From: Vitellaria paradoxa
Lineage: Eukaryota > Streptophyta > Magnoliopsida > Ericales > Sapotaceae
Length of the DNA stretch: 64,000 nt
Assembly (NCBI GenBank): GCA_019916065.1
Contig: CM034236.1
Coordinates: 25,926,358-25,990,357, forward strand
Reading direction: 5' to 3'
Shown here: positions 10,304 to 21,091 of the stretch, one piece after another
How positions within the stretch are numbered: position 1 is the stretch's first letter
Layout of the letters: every line of letters starts with the position of its first letter
The notes under the pieces: generated by a model
What the model was told of the DNA's origin: nothing
Database searches by the model: none
What the model saw: the letters and a program-made list of their open reading frames with translations, nothing else
Translations under genes and position numbers: made by a program

Positions 10304-13092
10304 ATGAACAGTTGGATTCAAGGGGAAAACGGTAGATTAATACGTCCTGAACCTCCGACTCTTCTTTTAGAATTTGAAACTCTTTTAGAAGAAAATCAAA
10401 ACCCTAGACCTCCTATTCCACATTTAGAGATGGCTGAAGAACAAGCTGTTGCTGCTAGGCGTTCCATACGAGATATCTTACAACCAGATAGGCATACACC
10501 TGAGTCTTGCATAGTTTGGTCAGAAAACCAAAGACCTTTCAACTTTAAACATGGCATGATACAATTGTTGCCTACTTTCCATGGTACGGACTCTGAAAGC
10601 CATACGATCATTTAACTCGATTTAGGAACATTTGTGTCACTATCAAGGATCAGGGATGTTCCATAGATTTAGTATTTCTTAAGCTTTTTCCATTCTCTTT
10701 ACATGATAAGGTTGCCAAATGGTTTGAATTCCTACCATCTAATTCCATTCGCACATGGGATGAAATGCAAACCAAATTTCTTAAGAAATTTTTTTCTCCT
10801 AATAGAACCGTTGTTATACAACATCAAATATTAAACTTTGCTCCACAAAATAGTGAAACTTTCTATCAAAGCTGGGAGAGGTTTAAAACTCTCTTGCATT
10901 CTTGCCCACACCATGGATTCGAAGTTTGGCGTCTAGCTAGTATCTTCTATAGTTCATTAACGCCAAACCTAAAACAATTTGTGGAAACAATGTGCAATGG
11001 GCAGTTTTATGATAAAACACCTGACGAAGCTTTTGAATATTTTGAATTCTTGGCTGAAAATGCACAAACCTGGGATATCACTGGACCCCAAAGCTCTCAA
11101 ATAGCTAGTGTTACCCTAGTTAGAGGTATGCACTAGTTAAGTGAAGCTGATGAACTTAGGGCAAAATTAGCAACACTCACTAGAGAAATAGAAACATTGA
11201 AAATCAAAAAGGACTCATAACCTATAAGAGAACCAGTGGCTGATGTCTACTGCATACTTTGTGATAGCCAATCCCATGGGGCAAATAATTGCCCTAACCT
11301 CTCTATTTGTAGAGAGGTTGTGCAAAGCCAACCATCTAGTGAACTCCCAATACATGCCATAAACCCATACTACCAATCATATCGAGGACAAACTTTAGGA
11401 GGAAATCCTTATTCTGAGACTTATAATCCAGTAGTGAGGAATCACCCCAATTTTAGTTGGAGAAATGAGGGAGCTCAAAGTCCACAACCCTATCATGCAC
11501 CTCATTCTTCAGTTCCTCAAGTCCCAATGCCTAATCTAGGAACATCTTAGAATGTGGGACCATCCCATGCTCCCTACATTCCTCCAAACAAGAGATCCAC
11601 AGAAGAAACACTTCAACAATTCATGAATAATCAAACTACACTTTGGGCCCAAAATAATAGAAATTTGGATGATATTAAGAGACAATTGACCCTTTTGACT
11701 CAAACATTAGCTACACAACCAAAGGGTCAATTTCCAGCTCAACCTTATCCAAACCTAGTAGCCCAAGCTAAATAGGTTGAAGGATCTTCTAATGTTCCTG
11801 GGAATGCAGAACAAGTCCAAAATATCACAACACTTAGGAGTGAAAAAATTGTAGATAAAACCATCCCTCCTAAGAAGGATGAACTGAGTGAAAAGTTGAA
11901 ACCTAAGTGTGTGGTAGGTGAGAGTAAAAAAGAGGGAAAAGAACCAATCATGGTTCAGGAGTCTACCACCGAAGATAAAACGGAAAAGGAAGAGAGAAAG
12001 GAAGAAGAACCCATGATAGTGCCTAGGGAATATGTTCCCAAAGCACCTTTTCCCTAAAGATTTCTGAAAGTTAGGAAAGAAGCCCAAACAACTGAATTGC
12101 TAGAGGTCTTCAAACAAGTGAAAATTAATATACCTCTCCTTGATGCAATTAAGCAAATACCCTCTTATGCTAAATTTCTTAAGGAGTTATGTACTGTGAA
12201 AAAGGGATTAAATGTGAAAGAGAAGGCATTTCTCACTGAGCAAGCAGGTGCCATAGTACAATGTCGTGCACCCCCTAAATATAAAGACCTTGGATGTCCT
12301 ACTATATCTTGTTATATAGGGAGGTATTACATTAGTAGAGCACTGCTTGACTTAGGAGCAAGTGTGAATTTGCTCCCCTACTCAGTGTACAAGCAATTGG
12401 GCTTAGGTGAAATTAAACCTATCCATCTGACTTTGCAACTTGCAGATAGATCAATTAAAGTCCCACGAGGTATAGTTGAAGATGTACTGGTACAAGTGGA
12501 AGATTTTTATTTCCCAGTGGATTTCATAATCCTAGATACTCAACCACTTACCAGTTTATCTGCACCTAATCAGACACCGGTTATTCTAGGATGACCATTC
12601 TTAGCAACATCGAATGCTTTAATTAACTGCAGGAATGGATCCATGAAAATGACTTTTGGTAACATTGAATTTGAAACGAATATCTTTCATGTTACCAAAC
12701 AACCAAAAGAGGTGCCTGATATACCAGTAGTAGATTTAGTAGAATCTATAGTCCAGGATAACGTGGATCATGAATTTGTCAAGGATCCTTTAGAGAAAGC
12801 TATTCACCTTAGTGAGGAGAATTTGAATTCCACAATATCAAACCAAGAGGTAGTTTGCATTGATTTTTTAGGTGTCGAGATGATACTAGAAAACACTCAA
12901 CCACATTCCATGTTCACATATGCAAATAATCTTGGGCCATATTTATGGTTTAAAGATCACTACAAGGTCATACATTCTCCAGCATTCTTGACACTAGGAG
13001 CATACTCATTCTTGGCACCTCCTAGACTTGAGGAGAATATTTTATTCCTAAAGCTATTTGGCAAGGCTCGGGAAAGATTGGGAGTTGGATAG
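10304..13092 (+). pseudogene. Element B Gag-protease polyprotein with C-terminal IDFLG module
   Basis: One polyprotein of about 930 codons, now with a frameshift near 10605 (one base lost) and six stops (11134, 11218, 11548, 11773, 12055, 12592). In order: a gag N-terminus with the retrotransposon gag core (about 10560-11100, including SWERFKTLLHSCPHHGFE), a CCHC zinc knuckle CX2CX4HX4C at about 11251-11292, a proline/glutamine-rich linker, and an aspartic protease (DLGAS followed by VNLLPY near 12350-12380). Where A and F continue into RT, B instead has about 75 residues starting IDFLGVEMIL (12859) and ending GVG-stop at 13092. C has a related ending, so this is a genuine terminus rather than a truncation. 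Confidence 0.88.
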
Positions 13093-13574
13093 TATAGTTT
13101 TGCATTAACCTTTGTATATTAGTAGATTAGATTTTCCTTTCTTTATTTTTTTGATTTATTGTTAGTTTAGCTTTTCTTTTCTTTTATTTTTATTTTGTCT
13201 GTCTACTAACTATTTTCTTCTTGTTTTATTTTTCTTTTATTTTTATCTTCTTTTAATTCTAACATATTGCTTGAATAGTTCTTTTGTTTTTCTTCAAAAT
13301 AAAGAAGCGCTTGAGGTAATATCCTTCTTGTCTCTTTTATTTAGTTTTGCACTTCCAAATTAGTACTTCATATTCATAATTGTTGTTGTTGGGAGTGCTG
13401 TAGAACTTAAGTTGGGGGGACATATTGGGTGATGCCTCAAGTGGCTTGAATAATGGGTGCATGCTTGGTTTAATTTGTGTTTTGTTCTTATTTGTGCCTT
13501 TGTTGTTATTGTTTCATGCTCATCATCATGCTCAGTATTGCAAACTATAGACCCACATATGCATCATGGTTCTC

Positions 13575-13610
13575 ACATTAAGGACAATGTGAATTTTAAG
13601 TTGGGGGGTA
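13575..13610 (+). promoter_or_regulatory. Conserved hairpin plus G-tract cassette of element B
   Basis: ACATTA AGGA CAATGT (one mismatch in the stem) is followed by AAGTTGGGGGGTA, then GGGTTCGC. The tract is nearly the same as the true PPT at 15396-15409. Confidence 0.65.
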
Positions 13611-14182
13611 GGGTTCGCAAGATGACTTTTGTGCCAAAATTGTAAAATTTAAAAATTTTTGAGCGTCTTTAAGCATAAATACATGAATTTAGCACATTTC
13701 TACCTACATGTCATCGCTTCTTTTTGGTTTGGTTGATTGTGGAATTGAGTGAGAGAGTGATGAATGAGTTTTGTTCAAGTTTTAATAGGAAACTTCGATC
13801 AAGTTGATTGTGTCATGACCTTGTGCATTTTTTACTATCATATAGAAGAGTTTATGTGCTTAGGAGTAGATTTTGTTTAACATTGGTTAATTGAGCATTC
13901 TTGGACTTGGTGGAGACTTATACCCCTTAATGGTGAGTTTTTGAGCCTATTATTCTTTTCTTGAGGGGTTGCACATAATTACAGCTCTTTTGTTCTTCAC
14001 TTTGATTTTCAATGCACCAAGTGCATCACACACACTTGCATGAGTTTCAGTTGGCACATTATAAGTTGTTGTAAGCTTTGAACATGATGCTAGGCCTTCT
14101 TTGCTATTTTGGGCCTTTTTGTCCTTTCTTGGTTATAAATTACCCTAGAAACCAACTTGAAGCCTTTTTAATAAAGTGTGTG

Positions 14183-14514
14183 ATATATATATATATATAT
14201 ATATATTTTCTTTCTTTGGTTCACACCTCATATATTATCCCTTGACCTTATTCACACACTTTAAGCCTTACCCTCACATGTCTTGGGTTGTGAAAATGCC
14301 TTAATGTCAATGATGTGAATGGGGGTTGGGAATGGAAACTTTTAAGAGCATATTGAGAGGAAATATTGGGTGGAGAATTCAATTGATTGATATTTCATTA
14401 TTTCAAAAAAAAAAAAAAGGAAAAAACAAAAAAAAAGAAAAAAAAGAAAAAAAAGAGAAAAAAGAAAAAAGAAAAAAGAAAAAAAAGAAAAAAAAAAAGA
14501 AAAAAGAAAAAAAA
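14183..14514 (+). repeat. TA microsatellite and A/G low-complexity tract
   Basis: A (TA)n run lies at about 14183-14206 and an AAAAAG-type tract at about 14405-14514. The poly-lysine open frame across the second is an artefact of composition. Equivalent tracts sit at the same relative place in C (about 35665-35730) and D (about 1650-1720). Confidence 0.85.
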
Positions 14515-15395
14515 TTATTGTACCTTTTGCTTATGAAATTATGGGACTTGTACATTATTTGTAATATTCGCAATTGTCCCAAGGGTAGTATTTAGTGTGA
14601 ATAAGCTTCTTGTTGGGATTCTTGTTGGGGTTGAAAAGGAAATGGGTAGTTCAGGACTTGTGTGCACTTGAGCATTTTTATCCCAAGATATGTGCTTTGA
14701 TTTCCATGTCCTCCATTGTTAACCATTACCCTTAGCCAAGTTACAACCAAAACAAAGACCTAGTGGATTCTAAGCAAGCAACTCTTGTATTGTGCATGTA
14801 GTGGTCTTATGTAGATTGTGTGGTGTGATCTCTTACACATGCATTGGAACATGGTTATGAGCTGTCCACTTTGAATTTCATTTCAGTTCACTCACTTATT
14901 TTTGGGGTTATGCGCAACTAGGATAGCATCATATGCTAATAGGTATGTGTGAACCTTTGGTGAGTGAATTCCTTTCTATGAGTGGTACCCTGTGAGCATT
15001 TGAAGTTAAAACCTAGTTCCGTTTATGCTTTTGCAACCTTGTTGAATGAATGAAACAATTTTGTACATATGCTCTTTCTACTTTGATAGTCCATGCATTT
15101 ATGCTTAGCACTTGGGAATTACACATGATATTTGGGTTTTGTGACTTGTTGGGCTTGAGCTTGATTCATTTTAGATCTTGACCACTTTTTGACACTTTGA
15201 GACGATGCCATAGAATTTTGTGGGTAGATTCACTGTAAACCCTCACGAGACCTTGGTCGTCCATTAGGGGGAACCTAGGGGTTTAAAGGGCTTGCTACAC
15301 GTAGCTAAGTGTAGCCGTGTTTCCAACAAAAAGAGAAATAGGATGGTAGTTGCATTGCATTTTAATAAAGGGCATTGCTAGGGACTAGCAACACT

Positions 15396-15409
15396 CAAGT
15401 TGGGGGGTG
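15396..15409 (+). other. Element B polypurine tract
   Basis: CAAGTTGGGGGGTG ends at the first base before the 3' LTR. It is the expected primer for plus-strand DNA synthesis and is shared with A and, with one change, C. Confidence 0.85.
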
Positions 15410-17175
15410 TGATTGCACTTGAAAAGTGCTATTACAAACTCCACTTTTGTATAACTTTTGATGCATTTAAGTGGTTTACTTTGAAGTTTTATCATTATTT
15501 TATTACTTATAGTATTTATTTTCTTAATTGTAGTGAAAAGGGCAAAATAAGTGAGATTAACAACGATAAAAGTGGCTGCCAAGGAGAAAAAGATGGTCTG
15601 AAGTTTAAGATGGTTGAAGTAGTGTGCAGCTGAAGTTCCAGCTTGATACCCTGTCAGTAGTTTGACCATATCTTTCCACTAACAATTCTGATTGACCTGA
15701 TTCTTTTTCGGTTGGAAAGAAGACTCAAATGGCTACAACTTTCATGTTTTAGCCGAAGCCTGAATTCATCATCTTTGAGGTCAAAATCGCATCGGAAGTT
15801 GAAGATAAAAAGTTGTCAGAAGCAGAACTTAAGTTTTTTGTGGTCCGGACCCCCTGCCAGATGGTGGGGACCATAGTGCACTAAAGGCCTACATTTGTAA
15901 CTTCAGGTTTTAGGGTTTCCTACAATTTTTCTATATAATGGCTGTACATGGCCGACCCTAGGGGGGGAATATACATTCTTTTACATACCTTAGAGAGTGT
16001 AGAGAGGTTTTCTTTTATTTGTGGATGTTTTTACGTATTTTTGAAGTCGCTGTTACGTTCGTTTCAGCATTAATTGTTCAGATTTCTTTTTCGTAGCTTC
16101 CTTCATAGTACGTTGTATTTCGTTCTTTCGTTTGGATGTTTCATTCAGTAGATCAATTAAATACATGTTCAATGATTTTTCTTATTTTGTTTAAAATCAT
16201 GCTAGCGTAGAAACCCTAGTTCTTGATTCAACGAATCAAGGAAGGGTGGTTTACTATTAAATATGGGATGTGCGTAGATCCTTTATATGGTTTGCGAAAA
16301 CTAATGCAAAAGGATCTACAACTTTCAGATCTATCTTAATTTGTTTGAAAAGCTTTCAAAAATGAAAATCTTTGACTATATTCTCCGTAATCACTGGTAA
16401 AGGTTTTCGATTAAAACTGTTTAATATTTTTGAGTAAATTAAGAATAGATTTCGAATCCAAATCTGATTAGGATTATTTGAAAAACCTTCGAAAACAAAA
16501 GTTTTTAACTATATTCTCTGTAATCACTGGTAAAAGCTTTTGATTTAAACTTTCTTAATAATTTTTGAACAAACCCTAATTCGGATTTGAACCTAAGTGT
16601 TTTCTCAGAAAATCTTTTCGGTTTTATTATCCTAAACAAGATTTTAAAACTGAGTTTTGGGGATTTTGTGAACTTTAACGAAGACATCCTTCCAATCTAT
16701 AGATCCTTCTCACGTGAACTATAGATTGTAGTTATATCACATAAACTACCCCGAATTGCAAGTTGGATGAAGAACATTTTAAATATTATTATTGTCATTT
16801 AAATTCCTTTCCTTTGAGTCAATTGAATTCTTACATTGAAATTTTAGGTTAGATTATTTTCGTGCACGTTTAAATTAAATAGAATTCATTTAGTTAATAT
16901 TTAATTCCTTGAAATCCAAAATCAAAATTTTAATTGCTGAAATTTTGTTAATAGGTTGTTTAGTTGTTTTTAATTTGAAGTTTAAACTTGCAAAACCCTA
17001 GGAATTAGATTTAATCTTCAAACTTAGTTTACATTCAAATTTAGGATTCCCATTATAACCTAGAAATTAAATAACATAGGCTCCTTGTGAATTCGACCTC
17101 GAACTCACCGAGTTAAAACTACACTACACACCCTTGCACTTGGGGGTTAGTAGACGCATTATTTAGGAGTGGTCA
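15410..17175 (+). repeat. Element B 3' LTR
   Basis: This is the second LTR copy, 27 bp shorter than the first, with small gaps around 16130 and 16741. It keeps the promoter palindrome (15841-15873), the TATA box (about 15932-15940) and a perfect hairpin at 16222-16240. Confidence 0.93.
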
Positions 17176-17543
17176 GTTAGCTCAGCCCATTCCATCTGTA
17201 GGAGAAGTTGAAGGTCAACTTCATCCCACCATTGGTCATCTAATTGATCAGGTATGATGGGCTTAAGTGGTGGATATATAAGTGCTAAGGGTAGTGAATT
17301 GCTTTCTAAGAAATAGTCCTCAGGCCACCCTTCCCAGTCAACCTCTGAACTCTCAGACTCACTTTCCTTACTAGATATAAAGGTTATGTCATCCCATTTA
17401 CGCTTCCTACACATACTCAAATTACTAGGTTCCCATTGTTTACATTTATTGTTAGCTGGACCATAGATGGAGTACTTGTTCTTTGCAAAAAAAAAAAATA
17501 GGAAAATAGAATTTAAGAACATAAGCAACCCACAATCCAACAT
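17176..17543 (-). pseudogene. Element A acidic ORF, 5' part (cut by element B)
   Basis: The open frame contains KRKWDDITF and SSEVDWEGWPEDYF and a run of Trp/Asp/Glu-rich residues up to the insertion point. The first 20 or so residues are hydrophobic and come from a T-rich stretch; a T-run plus GCAAAG (minus strand, around 17482) resembles a 3' splice site, so the true coding part may begin there. The product is unrecognised. The ORF lies about 260 bp beyond the end of ORF3. Confidence 0.45.
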
Positions 17544-17807
17544 AAGGTAACATCCGTATGCGCAAGAATAAAAAGAACAATGGAGATAAAATGTAAAACA
17601 AACTCAAAATATAAAAATAAATATATATACATCCCATTGGTTAAAGTTAAGTAAAGAGTTTTAGGATTACAAAATAAACAAAAAGAAAGGCTCACTCCTA
17701 AACTCTCAAAGAAGAAAGAAACATAAAATCAATCACTGCAGGGGCGGGGGTGTATAAGACTCTCTGATATAATCCAAGACACTTTGTAAGAGGTGGCCTT
17801 GAGTTTG

Positions 17808-18846
17808 CTAGCTTTGGTGAATGCGCAGCAGTAGTTGGTGGTCAGCTTCTTGATTTTGCTCCATGACGCTAATACGTTCAGCCAAAGCTCGAATCTGATT
17901 GGCTAATTTAACATTGGTCACCTCCTCTTCATCATCATCTTCCTCCCCCTCTTGCTCCTCTAGAACATGGGATGGTCCATCCTCTTCCTTAGACTCCTCT
18001 ACCCCCATTTTCTTCGTTGAAATCACGCCTCTAGATTTGACATAGGATGTGATATTGAACGGTTGAAGTTCTGAGGCTATGGGTAGGTCATCTGTGATAT
18101 GAGCTCCCTTCCTTCTAAAGATCTCCGTGAGTGCTCCACCAAAAAGTAAGGCTGTTAGAGCTCTAGGGTGCTCACAAGTGTATGCTATTTGGTGCCAAAT
18201 ATATGAGGGTAAGTCAATTGTCATCCCAATTCTAATAGCATAAATAAGTCTGGCTCTAAGGGGGGTGCAATTAGAGCTCTTGTTTTTTAGGTAATAGGTT
18301 GGAACAAGAAAACATGTGTAAGGCCCAGTATTTATCTTTTAGCACCGACGTAGGTTTCCTAAATTCCCTAGCCCATTGTTGGCCCTCTCTTACAATCACT
18401 GACACCACAGTTGGGAATGGAGGAGTACCCTCAGCTGGATAAGTGAATTCTGGGTTTTCCACTCTGGGCATTTGAAATACTACTGCAAAGTCATCAGGTG
18501 TGAGTGTAATCTCAATTCCCTTAACCCAACTGATGAGTCGTTCTCTACCCCGTCTCCTTATAATCGATTTTTCTTTGAAATTGGCAAAAAATTCCTTAAC
18601 TAGATCAACTATACAATAAGCATGAAATTTTGCCACATTCATCCACTGCCTCCCTTCAAAGTTTTGTTCAAGTATGAATTCTCTACGATTAAAGTGATCG
18701 ATTTGCCAAAACCTCTCAATAACTACTGACTTATTTCCCTAAATATCATCATATTTTTGTTCAACTTCTTCCTTCCAAAATCGACTTCTATCAAAAGATG
18801 TGGTCCCTAATTGTCTATTTGTCGGTTTCTTAGTTATCGGGAACAT
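17808..18846 (-). pseudogene. Element A ORF3 ('putative plant transposon protein' domain)
   Basis: The start is the ATG at 18846 (MFPITKKPTN), five bases after an acceptor-like TTTGTGTAG. One in-frame TAG lies near 18740, and a one-base slip in an A run near 18285 separates the two open parts (18642-18271 and 18224-17808). Recognisable segments are EFFANFKEKS, LTPDDFAVVFQMP, and IGMTIDLPSYIWHQIAY. The C-terminus has an acidic stretch and a coiled-coil-like end (LANQIRALAERISVMEQNQE). The sequence is clearly the same family as ORF3 of D and F but distant from them. Function is unknown. Confidence 0.75.
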
Positions 18847-18851
18847 TGGAG

Positions 18852-19400
18852 CTACACAAATACAAAAGAAAATATTCAATGAGTAGCTATGCAACCCCTA
18901 TGTCCACCCAAGTTCAGTGGCCCGTTCTAATGAAAGATATACATTAAAATCAAAATTGAACGCATGAACAATAAACAAACTCGATGGCCATACAACATCC
19001 ACCATGAATGTTCGCAACTAATTCAAAAATTTCAAGCCTCATGGTGGCCATACAACATCCACTCGGGAAGGGTCCATTCAACAATTTTGGTGGCCATGCA
19101 ACATCCACCATGGAACAAATTTTCAATGATAATTGCAAAATAAAGATTTGAAAATCAATAAGTAAATTCAACTATTGAAGGGTCTTTGAACCCTTAGACC
19201 TGATTTGTGAACCACGGGTAGGAAGAAATACGGAGTGAAGAAATTCACTCAAATAGATTGTTTGCTTCCTATCCCTGTTAATAACTTGAAATAAAGCTTC
19301 TTCTCACAACGAATCCCAACCCTCAAAGCTTGGAGGCTCGGGTTTGAAGAATAGTGAACGTAGAAGCCATCTATTGCTCAAAACTAACCAAGACACATAC
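18852..19400 (-). other. Predicted leader intron upstream of element A ORF3
   Basis: On the minus strand CCGAG|GTATGTG (donor, first intron base 19400) and TTTGTATTTGTGTAG|CTCC (acceptor, last base 18852) bound 549 bp, and the ORF3 ATG follows five bases after the acceptor. D and F have the same arrangement. This is predicted from splice consensus only. Confidence 0.5.
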
Positions 19401-19569
19401 CTCGGGTCACGTATACTCGAATAATAAGGGTTGAGAGAGCTGAATCAACCGTCGGGAACCTTGATTCTTGATGAGAGCATCGAATATCAAGAGGAAATTT
19501 GGGAGTCCTTGGAGTTAGAAGAGAGGAATTAGGGCACAAAAGGCCAAATTGGGGGTTTTAAGAAGTGCA

Positions 19570-19682
19570 GGGTCCCGACCGTCTCGGCCAGGGGGTCGGG
19601 ACCACAGAAAGGTTCCCCTTCAAAACCGATTCAACTTATACATTATGGTCCCGACCGTTTTGGGCAGGGGGTCGGGACCATC
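19570..19682 (-). promoter_or_regulatory. Twin GGTCCCGACC palindromes between integrase and ORF3 of A
   Basis: Two copies of GGTCCCGACCG...GGTCGGGACCA (about 19571-19605 and 19647-19681) lie in the spacer upstream of the ORF3 leader. The same pair, with similar spacing, lies upstream of the TATA box in A's own LTRs (26448-26482 and 26513-26546). No clear TATA box follows here; TTAAAA near 19558 is the best candidate. Confidence 0.55.
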
Positions 19683-19826
19683 GAGTAGGATTTTCACCAT
19701 TTTTTTCTAAGCTATTTGAAACAACTAAAGAATATCTAGACTCAAAATAAAAATTCTAAAATAAGGAAAAAATGAAACCTATCCTAACCTACTATGATAC
19801 AACTAAAACCATATTCTAATTTCATT

Positions 19827-21091
19827 CTAATTAAAGAATGGGGGATCCAAAAGATCCCACGTTTCAATTTCTGCCACAAAATTTTCTAAATATGGTTTGA
19901 GACGTTGGCCATTAACCTTGAAGGTGGTGTTGTTGCGTAGGTTGTGAACCTCACAATCACCATGTCCTGAGATGGAAAGTATAACGAAAGGACCGCACCA
20001 TCTAGATTGAAGCTTACCCGGGAAGAGGTGTAACCGAGAGTTGTATAGCAAGACTTTCTGGCCTACATGGAAGGATTTTATAGGAATGTGTTTATCATGT
20101 AAATCGTTCTTTTTTGCCTTGGCGATCTTTACGTTCTCAAAAGCATCATTACACAACTCCTCAAGTTCATTCAATTGGAGCTTCCGGAAAACACCGTCGT
20201 CATCCAGACTCTCATTAAAGTGCCGAATCGCCCAATAAGCCCTATGCTCCATTTCTACGGGTAGGTGGCAAGCCTTGTTAAAGACAAGATGATAGGGAGA
20301 CATGCCTAGAATGGTCTTATAAGCCATTCTATATGCCCACAATGCATCAATGAGGCGCAAAGACCAATTCTTGCATGTAGGGTTAATAGTCTTCTCTAAG
20401 ATTTCCTTAATCTCCCTATTTGCCAACTCTACTTGGCCACTATTTTGAGGATGATACGCAGTACTTACTTTATACGTCACACCATAGTTACGTAGCAAGA
20501 CACCAATAGGCCGATTACAAAAATGCTTGCCTCCATCACTAATGATAGCCCGAGGCATCCCAAAACGTGAGAAGATGAACTCTCTCAAGAACTTGACCAC
20601 CACCTGGCGGTCATTGGTATGAGTCACAATGGCCTCCACCCATTTGGAAACATAATCAATGGCCACAAGTATGAACTCATATCCAAATGACTTAGGGAAT
20701 GGTCCCATCAAATCAATCCTTTAGTAGTCAAAAATCTCCAAAACGATTATGGAGTTTTGAGGCATCTCATTATGCTTGGTAAGAGCTCCCAACCGTTGAC
20801 ACCGATCACACCGAAGGCAATAATCATGAACATCCCTAAACAATGAAGGCCAATAAAATCTGCTTTGAAGGATCTTAGCGGCTGTTTTCTTTGAGGAGAA
20901 ATGACCTCCACATGCTAGGGAATGACAGAACTCAATGACACTATGAACCTCACTCTTAGGAATGCAACGTCTCACAATATGATTGGGGCAATACTTGTAA
21001 AGGTATGGTTCGTCCCAAAAGAAACTACGCACATTGCATAAAAATTTACCTCTATCGACTTTTGTCTAATGAAAAGGCATATGTCCGGTCA
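19827..21091 (-). pseudogene. Element A integrase
   Basis: Integrase joins the cDNA to the host DNA. The zinc-binding region reads [13 protein letters not shown] ... [11 protein letters not shown] (about 20930-20790). The catalytic Asp-Asp-Glu residues are visible at [16 protein letters not shown] and NREIKEILE. One stop (near 20719) replaces the Trp that F has at the equivalent place. The C-terminal region ([19 protein letters not shown]) ends at 19827. The frame differs from that of RNase H because of an indel near 21060-21090. Confidence 0.9.

Larger units (their letters stand above)
13093..15409 (+). other. Element B 3' noncoding region
   Basis: This holds 2.3 kb without a supportable gene. 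It includes a donor-like GAG|GTAATATCC (about 13311-13322), two internal GGGGGG tracts (about 13412-13420 and 13598-13610), a TA microsatellite, an A/G tract and long stretches matching A, C and D. The small open frame at 13457-13645 is discussed as an alternative reading of the hairpin cassette. Confidence 0.8.
8296..17175 (+). mobile_element. Element B: pol-less Athila-like retrotransposon (gag-protease only)
   Basis: B is 8880 bp with LTRs of 1793 and 1766 bp, a PBS at 10095-10112, one long gag-protease reading frame (10304-13092), 2.3 kb of noncoding DNA and a PPT at 15396-15409. Nothing resembling RT, RNase H, integrase or ORF3 is present, and no scar of their deletion is visible: the reading frame ends in a conserved GVG-stop also found in C. 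It must therefore be mobilised in trans. It is inserted into the acidic ORF of A. The flanking pentamers (8291-8295 TAGTG, 17176-17180 GTTAG) do not match, in contrast to the other insertions. Confidence 0.9.

Noticed and set aside
14326..14595. Poly-lysine open frame in B
   Set aside because: It is the translation of the A/G tract and is shared only as base composition.
19570..19682. Twin palindromes as MITE insertions
   Set aside because: No target duplication or MITE-like terminal repeats flank them, and they occur at fixed positions in several LTRs.
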